Of a stretch of 64,000 nucleotides of DNA, positions 55,217 to 63,959 are shown one piece after another. The notes below the pieces were generated by a model. That model was not told where the DNA came from. It did not search any database and worked only from the letters and a program-made list of their open reading frames with translations. Where the stretch lies: the NCBI GenBank assembly GCA_016710635.1, contig JADJVL010000020.1:8204-72203 (forward strand), read 5' to 3'. Each line of letters opens with the position of its first letter. The first letter of the stretch is position 1. This stretch comes from Holophagaceae bacterium (GTDB lineage Bacteria; Acidobacteriota; Holophagae; Holophagales; Holophagaceae). Made by a program: the position numbers and the translations under genes.

Positions 55217-55233
55217 TGGCACACTGAACTGCT
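55217..55233 (+). promoter_or_regulatory. Sigma-54-like sequence upstream of the pseudopilin gene
   Basis: TGGCAC is followed by ACTGAA and CTGCT. The -24 half is perfect, but GG and GC are 11 bases apart rather than 10, which normally abolishes function. A one-base assembly error here would restore spacing. A GGAGCC/GGCTCC hairpin lies just downstream in the leader. Confidence 0.3.
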
Positions 55234-55285
55234 TGGGTGCCCCCTGATCCGGAGCCCTAAGGCTCCCCCATCCAAGAGACCGACC

Positions 55286-55774
55286 ATGACCCAGAAAAAC
55301 CTGGCCCAGAAGGGCTTCTCGCTGATGGAACTGCTCATCGCGCTGATGATCATCGGCGTGATCGCGACGCTCGGATTCAAGGGCTACCAGCGTTACGCCG
55401 ACCGGGCGCGCTACACAAAGGCCTATGACGACATCAAGCAGATCTCCATGGGCTTGGAACAGTACTACTTGGCCAACGGGTCCTACCCCGATCTCGCGAG
55501 CTGGGAAGCCATGGTGGACAGCAACTCCCCGATGGTGAAGAAGAACTACATCTCGGTGGGCATGCCTGTAAATGACCCATGGAAGCAGCCCTACGAGGGA
55601 AACTCCGGCAAGGGCAAGTACACCTTGAAGTGCGCGGGGGATCCCAGCGACCAGGAGGAGCGTCCGCCCATCATCTATCGCGAAGGCGGCAACATCCAGG
55701 GCGGCCCCGCCGGCGCTGGCAAGGGCGACACCAAGACTGCCGCACCCGCCCCCGCAGGAGAAGCCCCCAAGTGA
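55286..55774 (+). CDS. Type II secretion/pilus pseudopilin, GspG-like
   Basis: A 162-residue prepilin. The leader ends at Gly before FSLMELLIALMIIGVIATLGF, with Glu5. The globular part reads 'YYLANGSYPDLASWEAMVDS' and 'PVNDPWKQPYEGNSGKGKYTLKCAGDP', close to the GspG pattern 'D.WG.PY.Y'. A Gly/Ala/Pro/Thr tail extends it. It lies 125 bases after the pilR-like gene. Its TGA overlaps the GTG of yceD, an unusual coupling of a pilin to a ribosome/lipid gene cluster. The ATG is preceded by only a weak ribosome site. Confidence 0.88.
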   Translation: MTQKNLAQKGFSLMELLIALMIIGVIATLGFKGYQRYADRARYTKAYDDIKQISMGLEQYYLANGSYPDLASWEAMVDSNSPMVKKNYISVGMPVNDPWKQPYEGNSGKGKYTLKCAGDPSDQEERPPIIYREGGNIQGGPAGAGKGDTKTAAPAPAGEAPK

Positions 55775-56307
55775 TCCACCTCTCCAAGCTCCCGGCCGAG
55801 GGCCTCAAGCTCTCCGGCGACCTGGCCCTCCTGCCCCTGGAGGGGGAGGACGCCGTGCGGGACATGGCTTGGTCCATTTTCATCCTGCCCAGTTCCAACG
55901 CCGGGCTGGGGGACACCTTCTTCGACGTGAAGGGCAGCGGCGTGCTGGACTGCACCTGCTCCCGCTGCCTCGAGCCCTTCGACCTGCCCCTGGCGGTGTC
56001 CAGCCAGTACCTGGGCAGCAAGGACGCGGAGCTCGTGGCCCGGGGCGCCCATGCCCTGGGCACCCAGGACCTGGATGTCGTGTTCATGCCCGAGGACGAA
56101 CTGGACGAGGAGGCCCTGGTGAAGGAGCAGTTCCAGCTCCAGGTCCCCATGCACCCCCTCTGCAAGGAAGACTGCCTCGGCCTCTGCCCCGATTGCGGCA
56201 AGAACTGGAACAAGGGCAAGTGCTCCTGCAATCCTGAACTCCGCGCCAAGGAGCCCTCGGCCCTCGCCAAGGCCCTCGGCAGCATCAAGCTCGATTTCAC
56301 CTCCTAG
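55771..56307 (+). CDS. YceD/DUF177 family protein
   Basis: A 178-residue protein of the YceD family, which almost always precedes rpmF and is linked to 23S rRNA or L32 maturation. 'GVLDCTCSRCLEPFDLPL' and the C-terminal Cys cluster 'CKEDCLGLCPDCGKNWNKGKCSC' are the family marks and may bind zinc. GTG 55771 overlaps the pseudopilin stop. The upstream part of the open frame is inside the pilin gene. Confidence 0.9.
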   Translation: MIHLSKLPAEGLKLSGDLALLPLEGEDAVRDMAWSIFILPSSNAGLGDTFFDVKGSGVLDCTCSRCLEPFDLPLAVSSQYLGSKDAELVARGAHALGTQDLDVVFMPEDELDEEALVKEQFQLQVPMHPLCKEDCLGLCPDCGKNWNKGKCSCNPELRAKEPSALAKALGSIKLDFTS

Positions 56308-56355
56308 CAACCCCGAACCCCGAACCCAGACCCGAACCTTTCGACGGAGCCTGCC

Positions 56356-56538
56356 ATGCCGAATCCCAAGCGCCGCCACTCCAAGGCCCGCCGCGACCGC
56401 CGCCGCACCCACGACAGCCTCGAGGTGCTCAGCGCCTCCAGCTGCCCGAACTGCGGCGTCGCCAAGCTGCCCCACCGCGTGTGCCCTTCCTGCGGCTTCT
56501 ACCGCGGCAAGAAGGCTGTCAACGTCGCCACGGTCTAA
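56356..56538 (+). CDS. rpmF: 50S ribosomal protein L32
   Basis: A 60-residue ribosomal protein. The start 'MPNPKRRHSKARRDRRRTHDSL' and the zinc ribbon 'CPNCGVAKLPHRVCPSCGFYRGK' are diagnostic; four Cys are intact. It stands in the conserved order yceD-rpmF-plsX-fabD, with AGCCTGCC spacing and no terminator before plsX. Confidence 0.97.
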   Translation: MPNPKRRHSKARRDRRRTHDSLEVLSASSCPNCGVAKLPHRVCPSCGFYRGKKAVNVATV

Positions 56539-56550
56539 AGGCCGAGACGC

Positions 56551-57576
56551 TTGACCAAGGCCCGGATCGCGCTGGACGTGATGGGGGGCGACCACGCCCC
56601 CCAATCCACGCTTGACGGTGCGAAGCTCGCCCTGGAGTCCTGGCCGGACCTCGTCCTCCTCCTGGTGGGGGACGAGGGCCGGCTGAAGGCGCAGCTGCCC
56701 GGACACGGTCTGGTCGGCGCGCTGGCCGAGCGCTTCGAGCTGGTGCACGCCCCCTCCGTGGTGACCATGGAGGACAAGGCGACCTCGGTGCTGAAGGAGC
56801 GCAAGGACAGTTCCATGCGCGTCGCCGCCCAGCTCGTCCGCGAAGGCCGGGCCCACGGCGTCGTGAGCATGGGCCACACCGGCGCCGCCATGGTGGCGTC
56901 CAGCATGGTCATCGGCCGCCTCGACGGCGTGGACCGCCCGGGCCTGGCCAGCGTGATGCCCAACCGGCAGGGCCGGCCCACGGTGCTCATCGACGTGGGC
57001 TCCAATGTGGACTGCCGCGCCGAGCACATCGCCCAGTTCGCGGTCATGGGCGCCGTCTACGCCGAACAGGTGCTCGGCGTCGCCCATCCCAAGGTGGGCG
57101 TCCTCAGCGTGGGCGAGGAGGAAGGCAAGGGCACGGAAGTGACCCGGGAAGCCTCCGCCCTCCTGCGCACCCTGCCCCTGAACTTCGCCGGCAACGCCGA
57201 AGGCCGGGACATCTGGAACGGCCATTTCGACGTCATCGCCTGCGACGGCTTCGTGGGCAACGTGGTGCTCAAGTCCAGCGAGGCCCTGGCGGGCGCGGTG
57301 GTGGCGGGCATCAAGGAGAGCCTCGCCGGCAGCCTCGCGACCAAGTTCGGCGCCTTGATGGTGAAGCCGGGCCTGAAGGCCTTCTTCCAGAAATTCGACT
57401 ACCGGGAATACGGCGGCCTGCCCCTGCTGGGCATCAAGGGCGTCAGCGTCATCGGCCACGGCAGCAGCGACGCCAAGGCCGTGAAGAACGGCATCGGCGC
57501 CGCCGTGCGGACCTACGAAGGCAAGGTCAGCGAGCGCATCCAGGCGGGCATCGCCGGGCTGCTGCCGAAGGAATAG
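56551..57576 (+). CDS. plsX: Phosphate acyltransferase PlsX
   Basis: PlsX converts acyl-ACP to acyl-phosphate for phospholipid synthesis. The 341-residue protein starts 'RIALDVMGGDHAPQSTLDGA', with 'SMRVAAQLVREGRAHGVVSMGHTGAAMVASSM', 'VGSNVDCRAEHIAQFAVMG', 'LSVGEEEGKGTE' and 'VIACDGFVGNVVLKSSEAL', all family motifs. TTG 56551 is the only suitable start and lies 12 bases after rpmF. fabD follows after 79 bases; fabH, often between them, is absent. Confidence 0.95.
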   Translation: MTKARIALDVMGGDHAPQSTLDGAKLALESWPDLVLLLVGDEGRLKAQLPGHGLVGALAERFELVHAPSVVTMEDKATSVLKERKDSSMRVAAQLVREGRAHGVVSMGHTGAAMVASSMVIGRLDGVDRPGLASVMPNRQGRPTVLIDVGSNVDCRAEHIAQFAVMGAVYAEQVLGVAHPKVGVLSVGEEEGKGTEVTREASALLRTLPLNFAGNAEGRDIWNGHFDVIACDGFVGNVVLKSSEALAGAVVAGIKESLAGSLATKFGALMVKPGLKAFFQKFDYREYGGLPLLGIKGVSVIGHGSSDAKAVKNGIGAAVRTYEGKVSERIQAGIAGLLPKE

Positions 57577-57655
57577 GAAGGCTTCACGCGAAGGCCGGGA
57601 GGCCATGAAGCCTCTCTTCCGCGCGGTCGTACCGAGTTCTTTGTCGAGGTGATCC

Positions 57656-58594
57656 ATGAGCAAGGTCGCGTGGCTGTTTCCCGGGCAGGGCTCCCAGGCC
57701 GTGGGCATGGGCATGGCGCTGGCGGAAGGCGAGCCCGTGGCCCGGGCGGTGCTCGAGGACGCGGACGCGGCCCTGGGCTTTCCGCTTTCGAAGCTGATGG
57801 CCGAGGGGCCCGAGGAGCAGCTGAAGCTCACGGAGCACACCCAGCCCGCCATCCTCACCCATTCGACGATGGTGGTGCGGGCCTATATGGACCGGCTGCC
57901 GAAGCCCGACTTCGTTGCCGGCCATTCCCTGGGTGAATACTCCGCCCTTGTCGCCATCGGTGCGCTTTCCTTCCATGAGGCGGTGCAGACGGTCCGCGAG
58001 CGCGGACGCGCCATGCAGGTGGCGGTGCCCGTGGGCGTCGGCGCCATGGCGGCGGTCCTCGGCATGAGCGCGGAGGACGTCCAGGCCGCCTGCGAGGAAG
58101 GCTCGCGGGCCACCGGCAAGATCGCCGTGCCTGCCAATTTCAACGGCCCCGGGCAGATCGTCATCGCCGGCCACGCGGAAGCCGTGTACGCCGCCCTGGA
58201 GGCCGCCAAGGCGCGGGGCGGCCGCAAGATGATGAAGCTGCCGGTGAGCGCGCCCTTCCACTCGCCCTTGATGGAAGCGGCCCAGGCCGCCATGGCGCCG
58301 GTCCTCGGCGCGCTGGCCTTCCGCGCGCCGAAATGCCCGCTGGTGAACAATGTGGACGCCGCCGTGGTGAGCGACCCCGAAGCGCTGCGGGACGGCCTGG
58401 TGCGCCAGATCCCCGGCGCCGTGCGCTGGGAGGCCACCATGGCCCTGCTGCTGAAGGAAGGCGTCACCACCTTCCTCGAGCTCGGCCCCGGCAAGGTCCT
58501 CAGCGGGCTGGCGAAGCGCCAGGCGAAGGAGCTGGGCATCGAGGTCGTGACCATGGCCATCGCCGGGCCGGAGGATCTGGGGCAGCTGGGGTGA
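57656..58594 (+). CDS. fabD: Malonyl-CoA:ACP transacylase FabD
   Basis: FabD loads malonate on ACP for fatty-acid elongation. The 312-residue enzyme has 'LFPGQGSQAVGMG', the nucleophile in 'GHSLGEYSALVAIGAL', malonate-binding Arg in 'TVRERGRAMQ', catalytic His in 'SAPFHSPLME', and 'FLELGPGKVLSGLAKR'. GAGGTGAT precedes the ATG. It closes the yceD-rpmF-plsX-fabD cluster. No acpP or fabG follows; instead a non-coding stretch of about 650 bases begins. Confidence 0.96.
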   Translation: MSKVAWLFPGQGSQAVGMGMALAEGEPVARAVLEDADAALGFPLSKLMAEGPEEQLKLTEHTQPAILTHSTMVVRAYMDRLPKPDFVAGHSLGEYSALVAIGALSFHEAVQTVRERGRAMQVAVPVGVGAMAAVLGMSAEDVQAACEEGSRATGKIAVPANFNGPGQIVIAGHAEAVYAALEAAKARGGRKMMKLPVSAPFHSPLMEAAQAAMAPVLGALAFRAPKCPLVNNVDAAVVSDPEALRDGLVRQIPGAVRWEATMALLLKEGVTTFLELGPGKVLSGLAKRQAKELGIEVVTMAIAGPEDLGQLG

Positions 58595-59249
58595 GCGCGG
58601 AATCTCGTTATTCCATCGTGATGCCGGAATTGGGCCCTCGTTCGCCCGGTTTGGACTCTGCCGTGTTTTCGTGCCTCCGATCGCCTCCGGGCATGGTGCC
58701 CTGGTTCTGCGGCGGGGGCCTTCGTTGGCCTGGGCGCCGGCGGATGCCGAACTCACCTCTGCCGTGTCGGTCCGCTTTGGCGTGGGCTGCTCTTGCGGCG
58801 GGGTTGGTTGGGGCGTTGCTTCCCTGCCTCCTGCATGCGGCGTGTCCTGCGGCGGCTTCCGGGTCTGATCCTCCGAAGGAGGCGAGATCTGTGGGTTGGC
58901 TGTCCTCGGTGTTCGGCGTTCGTTTGAGTTCCGGCTGGTTCGAGGCCAATCCCGAACACGTTGTTGCGGTGGTGGCGGTCGCTTCTGGCGGCAGGCCTGC
59001 TTGCGCGGCAGTGGAATCGCTGGTTCTCCTTGTCTGGCTGCGCTCTTTGGCTGGGCGTCTGGGCGGCGGGCGGCGTTGGGGAAGTGTCCGCTTGGTGGGG
59101 CTTGTGTGGGCGGGGCAGAGGGCATTCTTGTGGTGGATCTCAGAAACATCTTGTGGGCGGCGCTCGCTCGCGGTTCGCCTGCCTCGCGGCTCGGCCGGCT
59201 GCGGCCCAGGGTCTGCCGGTCCGGGCCTACTGAGTCCGCCCCAAGTCCA
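58595..59249. other. Non-coding island with degenerate repeats, function unknown
   Basis: About 650 bases without a convincing gene in either direction. The long frames here are Arg/Pro/Gln-rich on the minus strand and Gly/Arg/Trp-rich on the plus strand, with no start signals or recognisable domains. The plus strand is clearly richer in T and G than the flanking genes. Two degenerate copies of a unit are visible: GATGCCG at 58620 and 58743, each followed by CTCTGCCGTGT (58656-58666 and 58757-58767), then by a TGCGGCGGGG block. Short hairpins occur at 58689-58701 (GGGCA/TGCCC) and 58870-58882 (CCTCC/GGAGG). It could be a repeat element, a structured RNA or decayed DNA. Confidence 0.5.
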
Positions 59250-59278
59250 TTGAAGGATTCTCCACCTGTTGCTAGCCT
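59250..59278 (+). promoter_or_regulatory. Likely promoter of the VOC protein gene
   Basis: TTGAAG (59250-59255), a 17-base spacer and TAGCCT (59273-59278) lie 24 bases before the start codon, at the edge of the non-coding island. Confidence 0.5.
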
Positions 59279-59302
59279 GTCCGCCCTTCCCCGGAGCGCG
59301 CC

Positions 59303-60078
59303 ATGCCCGAACCCGCCTACGCACCCCTCGGACATTTCTCCTGGACGGAACTGGCCAGCGGGGACCTGCTGGCCTCCAAGACATTCTTCGCGGAGCTCTT
59401 CGGGTGGACCTGCGAGGACATGCCCGCAGCCATGGGGAGCTACACGGTCTTCCGCCTCGACGGCCTGGATGTTGCCGGCGGCTATGAGAACAGTCCGGAG
59501 CAGGGGCCGCCGCGGTTCAACTGCTACATCGCCGTGGAGGACGCCGATGCCTGCGCGGCGAAGGCGAAGGCGCTGGGCGGCACGGTGCTCATGGGCCCCT
59601 TTGAGGTCGAAGGCCTGGGCCGCATGGCCCTGATCCAGGATCCCACCGCGCCACCTTCTCCGCCTGGCAGTCCCTCACCCACTTCGGCGCCGGGGTCTTC
59701 AACGCGCCGGGGGCCCTGTGCTGGACCGAACTTTCGACGAAGGACCTGGGGGCGGCGGAGGCCTTCTACGAAGCCCTCTTCGGCTGGTCCCTCAAGCACG
59801 GCAGCGGCGGCGGCATGGCCTACACAGAGGCTTCCATGGCCGCCGCCCCCTTCGCCGGCATGTACCGGCCGGATTGGCCCGGCGCCGAGCACATCCCGTC
59901 CAACTGGTCCCCCTACTTCCTGGTGGAGGACGTGGATGCCAGCGCCGCCAAGGCCCGGGAGCTGGGCGCCGAACTCCTCGTGGAGCCCAAGGACATCGAA
60001 AATGTCGGCCGCTTCGCGGTGGTGAAGGAGCCCGGCGGCGCGACCTTCAGCATCTTCAAGTTCGCGCCGCCGGCGTGA
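59303..60078 (+). CDS. VOC (glyoxalase/bleomycin resistance) superfamily protein, one base missing
   Basis: A two-domain vicinal-oxygen-chelate protein. The first module (1-115) reads 'GHFSWTELASGDLLASKTFFAELFGWTCEDM' and ends 'GRMALIQDPT'. Near 59648 the frame breaks. One extra base would continue it into 'GATFSAWQSL' and a second module 'GALCWTELSTKDLGAAEAFYEALFGWSLK' ending 'GRFAVVKEPGGATFSIFKFAPPA' at the TGA 60076-60078. The corrected length is about 258 residues, typical of paired VOC hydrolase/lyase-like proteins. The exact activity is unknown. The stop overlaps the next gene's GTG, which supports the corrected reading. Confidence 0.87.
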
Positions 60079-60680
60079 TCCGGCATGCCCTCGTCCTCGC
60101 CTCCGTCCTCGCCCTCGGCGCCGTGACGGCGGTCGCCAACCCCACCCGCGCCCAGCTCCAGGCGGCAGAGGTGCGCGTGCGCACCCTGGCCTCCGCGGCT
60201 TCGGTGCCCTTTCCCCTGCGGGCTCCCGAACTGCGGGTATTCAAGGCCGCCCGGCGCCTGGAGCTGTGGGCCTCGGGCAAGCCGCTGAAGGCCTACGCCG
60301 TGGGCCTGGGCCTGGCGCCGGAGGGCGACAAGGTGCGGGAAGGCGATTTCAGGACCCCGGAAGGCCGCCTCTACGTCTGCACCCGCAACGAGGTGAGCAA
60401 GTACCACCTCTTCCTCGGGCTCAGCTATCCGGGCCCCGACGATGCGGCTCGCGGTCTCCGGGACGGCCTCATCACCAAGGCCCAGCATTCCGCCATCCTG
60501 GACGCCCACCGCCGCCGGGCGCGGCCCCCCTGGGACACGCCGCTCGGCGGGATCGTGGGCATCCACGGCCACGGCGCCGCCAGCGACTGGACCTGGGGCT
60601 GCGTGGCCCTGGAAGACCCGGCCATCGAGGAGCTGTGGGTGGCCTGCCCGCTGGGCACGCCGGTGCTCATCGAAAAGTGA
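60075..60680 (+). CDS. Exported L,D-transpeptidase (YkuD) family protein
   Basis: A 201-residue protein with a signal peptide (about residues 1-23, ending AVAN). The YkuD domain follows: 'LRVFKAARRLELWASGKPLKAYAVGLG', 'GDFRTPEGRLYVC' and the catalytic 'GIVGIHGHGAASDWTWGCVALEDPAIEELW', with the His and Cys of the 'HG...S...GC' motif. L,D-transpeptidases cross-link peptidoglycan or attach lipoproteins. GTG 60075 overlaps the VOC stop (GTGA). Confidence 0.9.
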   Translation: MIRHALVLASVLALGAVTAVANPTRAQLQAAEVRVRTLASAASVPFPLRAPELRVFKAARRLELWASGKPLKAYAVGLGLAPEGDKVREGDFRTPEGRLYVCTRNEVSKYHLFLGLSYPGPDDAARGLRDGLITKAQHSAILDAHRRRARPPWDTPLGGIVGIHGHGAASDWTWGCVALEDPAIEELWVACPLGTPVLIEK

Positions 60681-60725
60681 ACGCCACCAAGGACCCCGCC
60701 ACCGCATCCTGGTGAAGGAGGTCCC

Positions 60726-61689
60726 ATGCCGTTCCAGACGCCCCCGCCCATCCAGGCGTATCCCGCCCGCGCCGCCGCTCCAGTCCGCGGATCGCGACTT
60801 CGCCTTTCCGGGCTTCAACGCTTTTCCCTTGAAGGCCAGCGTCCGCGCCGCGCAGGGCGGGACGCACTTCGCCGTGCTGGTGGCGGGCAGCGGCCCCACG
60901 GACCGGAACTGGTCGAACCCGCTGCTGCCGGCGAGCTACGGAGGCCGGGACTTCGCCGGGTGGCTGCAGAAGCAGGGGATCGGCAGCCTGCGCTACGACA
61001 AGCGCTTCATCGGGTCGAAGGATCCCGCCCTCGACATCTCCCTGGACGCCCAGGTGGGCGACATCCGCGGGGCGCTGGCGGCGGCGCGGGCCCTGCCGGA
61101 AGCGAAAGGGAAAAGGCTCCTCCTGATCGGCCACAGCGAAGGCGCCCTGCTGTCCCTGCTGGCCGCCGCGGACGCCGACGCCCTGCTGCTGCTGGAGCCC
61201 CCCGCCCAGAGCATGGCGAAGACCATCCGCGCCCAGCTCGCGCTGCAGCTCCCCGAAGCGACCGCCGCGGAGAACCTGGCCTACCTGGAGGCGGTCTTCG
61301 CCGCCATCCGGGCCGGCGATCCCGCCCCGGACGGCGGCCCCGGCGTCTATCCGGCCCTCGTGAAGCTGGGCCGCTCCCTCATGGCGAAGGAATCCCTCGG
61401 CTTCGTGCGGGCCACCCTGGACCTGGAGCCCCTGGCCTTGGCCCAGCGGGTCGCGCTGCCCTGCGCCCTGGCCTGGGGGGACAAGGACGTGCAGACCTGG
61501 AAGCCCGAGCGCCTGCCGGAAGGCTTCCCGCATCCGGTGCTCGTCCTCAAGGACGCCAACCACCTCCTGAAGCGGGAGCCCCGGCCCCGGGCCGAACTCA
61601 ACGGGGCCACGGCGGTGGCGGGCTATGGCGATGGCGCGGCCATGGCGGACCTGGCGCCCCTCGCCGCCTGGCTGAAGACCTTGAAGTGA
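60726..61689 (+). CDS. Alpha/beta hydrolase, probably with a one-base error near its start
   Basis: A hydrolase of about 320 residues. 'HFAVLVAGSGPTDRNWSNP', the oxyanion region, precedes the nucleophile elbow 'LLIGHSEGALLSLLAA'; an Asp in 'ALAWGDKDVQTW' and His in 'VLKDANHLLKRE' complete the triad. A perfect ribosome site (AAGGAGGT) sits 3 bases before ATG 60726, but that ATG is one frame off from the hydrolase. Removing one C from the CCCCC run (60740-60744) joins them. Without correction, the in-frame start would be GTG 60712, which overlaps the ribosome site. The substrate is unknown. Confidence 0.78.
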
Positions 61690-61741
61690 GGGGAACCGCC
61701 GCCATCATGGAGGCATTGCCGTTCCATACCCAGGAGATCCC

Positions 61742-62154
61742 ATGCTGCCCATGCTGCTGCTCGCCCCGGCCCTCGTCCTCCTCCAGTCCGATCCCTGGGG
61801 CGACGCCGTCGCCCAGCTGGAGGTGAAGCTCAAGGCCCAGCCCGGCATCGGCGCCGTGGTGCTCGCCGAGCGGCTGGACGCCCGCACGGTCCGGCTGCGC
61901 ATCAAGTCCTCGGCGCCGGCTTCAAGCAGGTGGAAGCCCTGTCCCGGGAAGTCGGCGGGGCCTACGACATCAAGGCTTCGACCCCCCAGATGATGGACAG
62001 CTTCGAGACCACGACCCTGCTGCCGGCGGAAGCGACTTCCCTGACGGTCTTCATCAGCGGCGAGATGTTCTCCCCCAAGGTGGTGGTGCCCATCTCCAAG
62101 GCCGGCGCCAAGACCGAGCCCGCCTTCATCCTCATGGGCGTGCGGACGAAGTAG
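61742..62154 (+). CDS. Small exported protein of unknown function, one base missing
   Basis: A corrected product of about 137 residues with a signal peptide (MLPMLLLAPALVLLQSD). The first frame ends usefully at 'RTVRLRIKSS' (about 61915). The same strand continues in the next frame as 'GFKQVEALSREVGGAYDIKASTPQMMDSFETTTLLPAEATSLTVFISG...VPISKAGAKTEPAFILMGVRTK'. Adding one base near 61915-61920 fuses them. AGGAGAT precedes the ATG. I do not recognise the family. It follows the hydrolase by 52 bases. Confidence 0.65.
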
Positions 62155-62169
62155 GACGGCCGCGAGCCC

Positions 62170-63513
62170 CTACTCCAGTTTCGTCGGGTAGGCCGGCAGG
62201 CTTTCGCTGCCATCGGCGCCCACGGTGGCGAGGGCGAAGACCTCGTTGTCCGGCACGACGCCGGGCAGGGTGAGCTCCGTTCCGCGGGGCACCCGGAGGA
62301 TCCGCTGCCATTGGACCGCGTCGGCGCGGCGCCGGTAGAGCACCAGGCCCTGGAGGCGCGGATCCTCCGGCAGGGTCCAGCGCAGTTTCGTGTCCGGGCT
62401 CACGGCGCCGCCGAGGCTCAGGGCCCGGGGCGGCGCCGGCGCGTGGGACAGGTGCCAGTAGGCCGCCAGCAGGGCGCGGCCCAGCTTGGCGGTGTAGGCG
62501 GCGTCGAAGTGGGCCAGGTCATCGCCGTAGGCGCGCCCGTCCTTGACGCGGACATCCTGGTGCTGGCGGTCGTAGTGCTCGTGGGTCTCGCTGAGGCGGA
62601 TGGCGGGAACGCCCACGCGGCTGAAGGCCGTGTGGTCCGAGCCCCGGGCGAGGCGGTCCCGGCGCAGCATGAGCCAGAAATCCAGGTTCTCGGCGTAGCG
62701 CTCGCCCACCCGCTTCACGTAGCGCGCCCATTCCCGGGCGCCGCCGTCGTTCTCGCCACCCACGGCCTCCCGGAGGCGCTTCTGGGCCTCGCTTTCCACC
62801 GTGGGCACGCCTTCGCTGAACAGGCGGGCGGTGACATTGTCCTTCACGCCGTCCTGGCCTTCCGTGTTGCCGGCGATGTCCACGCTGACCATGGCCAGCA
62901 CGCTGACGCCCTCCTCCTTCAGGCGGGCGGCGAGGTGGGCGGAGCCCAGCAGGCCCTGCTCCTCCCCGGCCACGGCGACGAAGTAGATCGTGATGGCCGG
63001 CCGCTCCCGGGCCATGACCCGCGCGAGCTCCAGCACCAGGGCCGTGCCGCTGCCATCATCCACGGCCCCCGGCGCGTCGGCGACCCCGTCCAGGGCATCG
63101 CTGGCGCGGCTGTCGTAGTGGCCGGTGAGGACCAGGGCCTCCTTGGCGCGGGCGGGATCGGTCCCCGGCAGGACGGCGCCGGTGTTCACCAGCTCCGTGG
63201 CTTTGGGCACCCGCGGCCCGGCCTCGGCGGTGAAGCGGTCGGTGAAGGGGGTCAGCCGCGAATCCTTCGCGGCGGCGAGCCCGGCGAATTCCGCCGCCAG
63301 CCAGCGCCGGGCAGCGCCGATGCCCCGGGTTTCCGAAACCGTGTCCGAAAGGGTGTGCCGGGTGCCGAAGGCAACGAGCTTCGCCACGGTGGCCTGGAGG
63401 CGCGCGGCCTCCACCTGGGCGGCGAGGGCTTCCACCGCGGGCTGGCGGGCGGCCTGGGCCCCGAGGGGCGCCACAGCGCAGAGGCCGGTGGCGAGGAAGG
63501 GGGCGGGGCGCAT
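62170..63513 (-). CDS. Exported M28-family zinc aminopeptidase
   Basis: A 447-residue secreted peptidase. The signal peptide (about 1-21) is followed by a helical propeptide-like region. The M28 catalytic core has metal ligands in 'LTGHYDSRAS', 'DAPGAVDDGSGTALVLEL', the catalytic Glu pair in 'VAVAGEEQGLLGSAHLA', 'MVSVDIAGNTEG' and 'LARGSDHTAFSRVGVPAIRLSETHEHYDRQHQ'. A C-terminal fibronectin-like domain of about 90 residues ends the protein. It likely digests peptides outside the cell or in the periplasm. It lies 20 bases after the ComEA-like gene on the same strand. Confidence 0.92.
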   Translation of the reverse strand: MRPAPFLATGLCAVAPLGAQAARQPAVEALAAQVEAARLQATVAKLVAFGTRHTLSDTVSETRGIGAARRWLAAEFAGLAAAKDSRLTPFTDRFTAEAGPRVPKATELVNTGAVLPGTDPARAKEALVLTGHYDSRASDALDGVADAPGAVDDGSGTALVLELARVMARERPAITIYFVAVAGEEQGLLGSAHLAARLKEEGVSVLAMVSVDIAGNTEGQDGVKDNVTARLFSEGVPTVESEAQKRLREAVGGENDGGAREWARYVKRVGERYAENLDFWLMLRRDRLARGSDHTAFSRVGVPAIRLSETHEHYDRQHQDVRVKDGRAYGDDLAHFDAAYTAKLGRALLAAYWHLSHAPAPPRALSLGGAVSPDTKLRWTLPEDPRLQGLVLYRRRADAVQWQRILRVPRGTELTLPGVVPDNEVFALATVGADGSESLPAYPTKLE

Positions 63514-63533
63514 GGGACCTCCTGCGGGCCGGG

Positions 63534-63959
63534 CTACTTCTTCACGAACTTCGCATCCTTCTGGCGGGCGACGATCCGGCCCTTGAGGGATTCGTAGAGG
63601 GCAAAGGGCAGCACGTCGTGGTTCACGAGGTGGATCTTGGTGAGATAGGGCCGTCCGGCGATGATCTTGTCCGCGTAGACCTCAGTGACACCTGGCAGCT
63701 TCTTGAGCTGCTCCTTGGTGGCGCTGTTGATGTCCACCCGCTGGGAGGCGGGGATGGGCTTCACCTTCTTCTGGACCTTCAGGGCCTTGGAGCGGGCTTC
63801 GACCTGGGCGGCGATGAACGGATTGATGTCGGTCTTGGCGCCGGCGGCCGGGGCGGCCTGCTTCTTCGTCTTCGTGTCCTTGGCGTCCTGGGCGCCGAGG
63901 GCGCCGGGCGCGAGGAGCACGAGGGCCAAGGCGAAGGGCTTGAGGGATCCGTGGTTCAT
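63534..63959 (-). CDS. Exported helix-hairpin-helix protein, ComEA type
   Basis: A 141-residue protein with a signal peptide (ending about residue 23) and a basic Lys/Ala linker. A helix-hairpin-helix pair follows: 'QRVDINSATKEQLKKLPGVTEVYADKIIAGRPYLTK'. This is the DNA-binding motif of ComEA, which pulls in transforming DNA through type IV pili. Helix-hairpin-helix proteins of this size also have other roles, so competence is only likely. It precedes the M28 peptidase gene on the minus strand; its promoter lies at the window edge. Confidence 0.85.
   Translation of the reverse strand: MNHGSLKPFALALVLLAPGALGAQDAKDTKTKKQAAPAAGAKTDINPFIAAQVEARSKALKVQKKVKPIPASQRVDINSATKEQLKKLPGVTEVYADKIIAGRPYLTKIHLVNHDVLPFALYESLKGRIVARQKDAKFVKK

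Noticed and set aside
57584..59335. A 583-codon minus-strand frame across fabD and the non-coding island
   Set aside because: It is half antisense to fabD, and the rest is Arg/Pro/Gln/Thr-rich without structure; no ribosome site. The island itself is reported separately.
58608..59384. A 258-codon minus-strand frame inside the island
   Set aside because: Composition is that of non-coding GC-rich DNA (Arg, Pro, Gln, Ser, Thr), no domain, no ribosome site, and it runs into the VOC gene.
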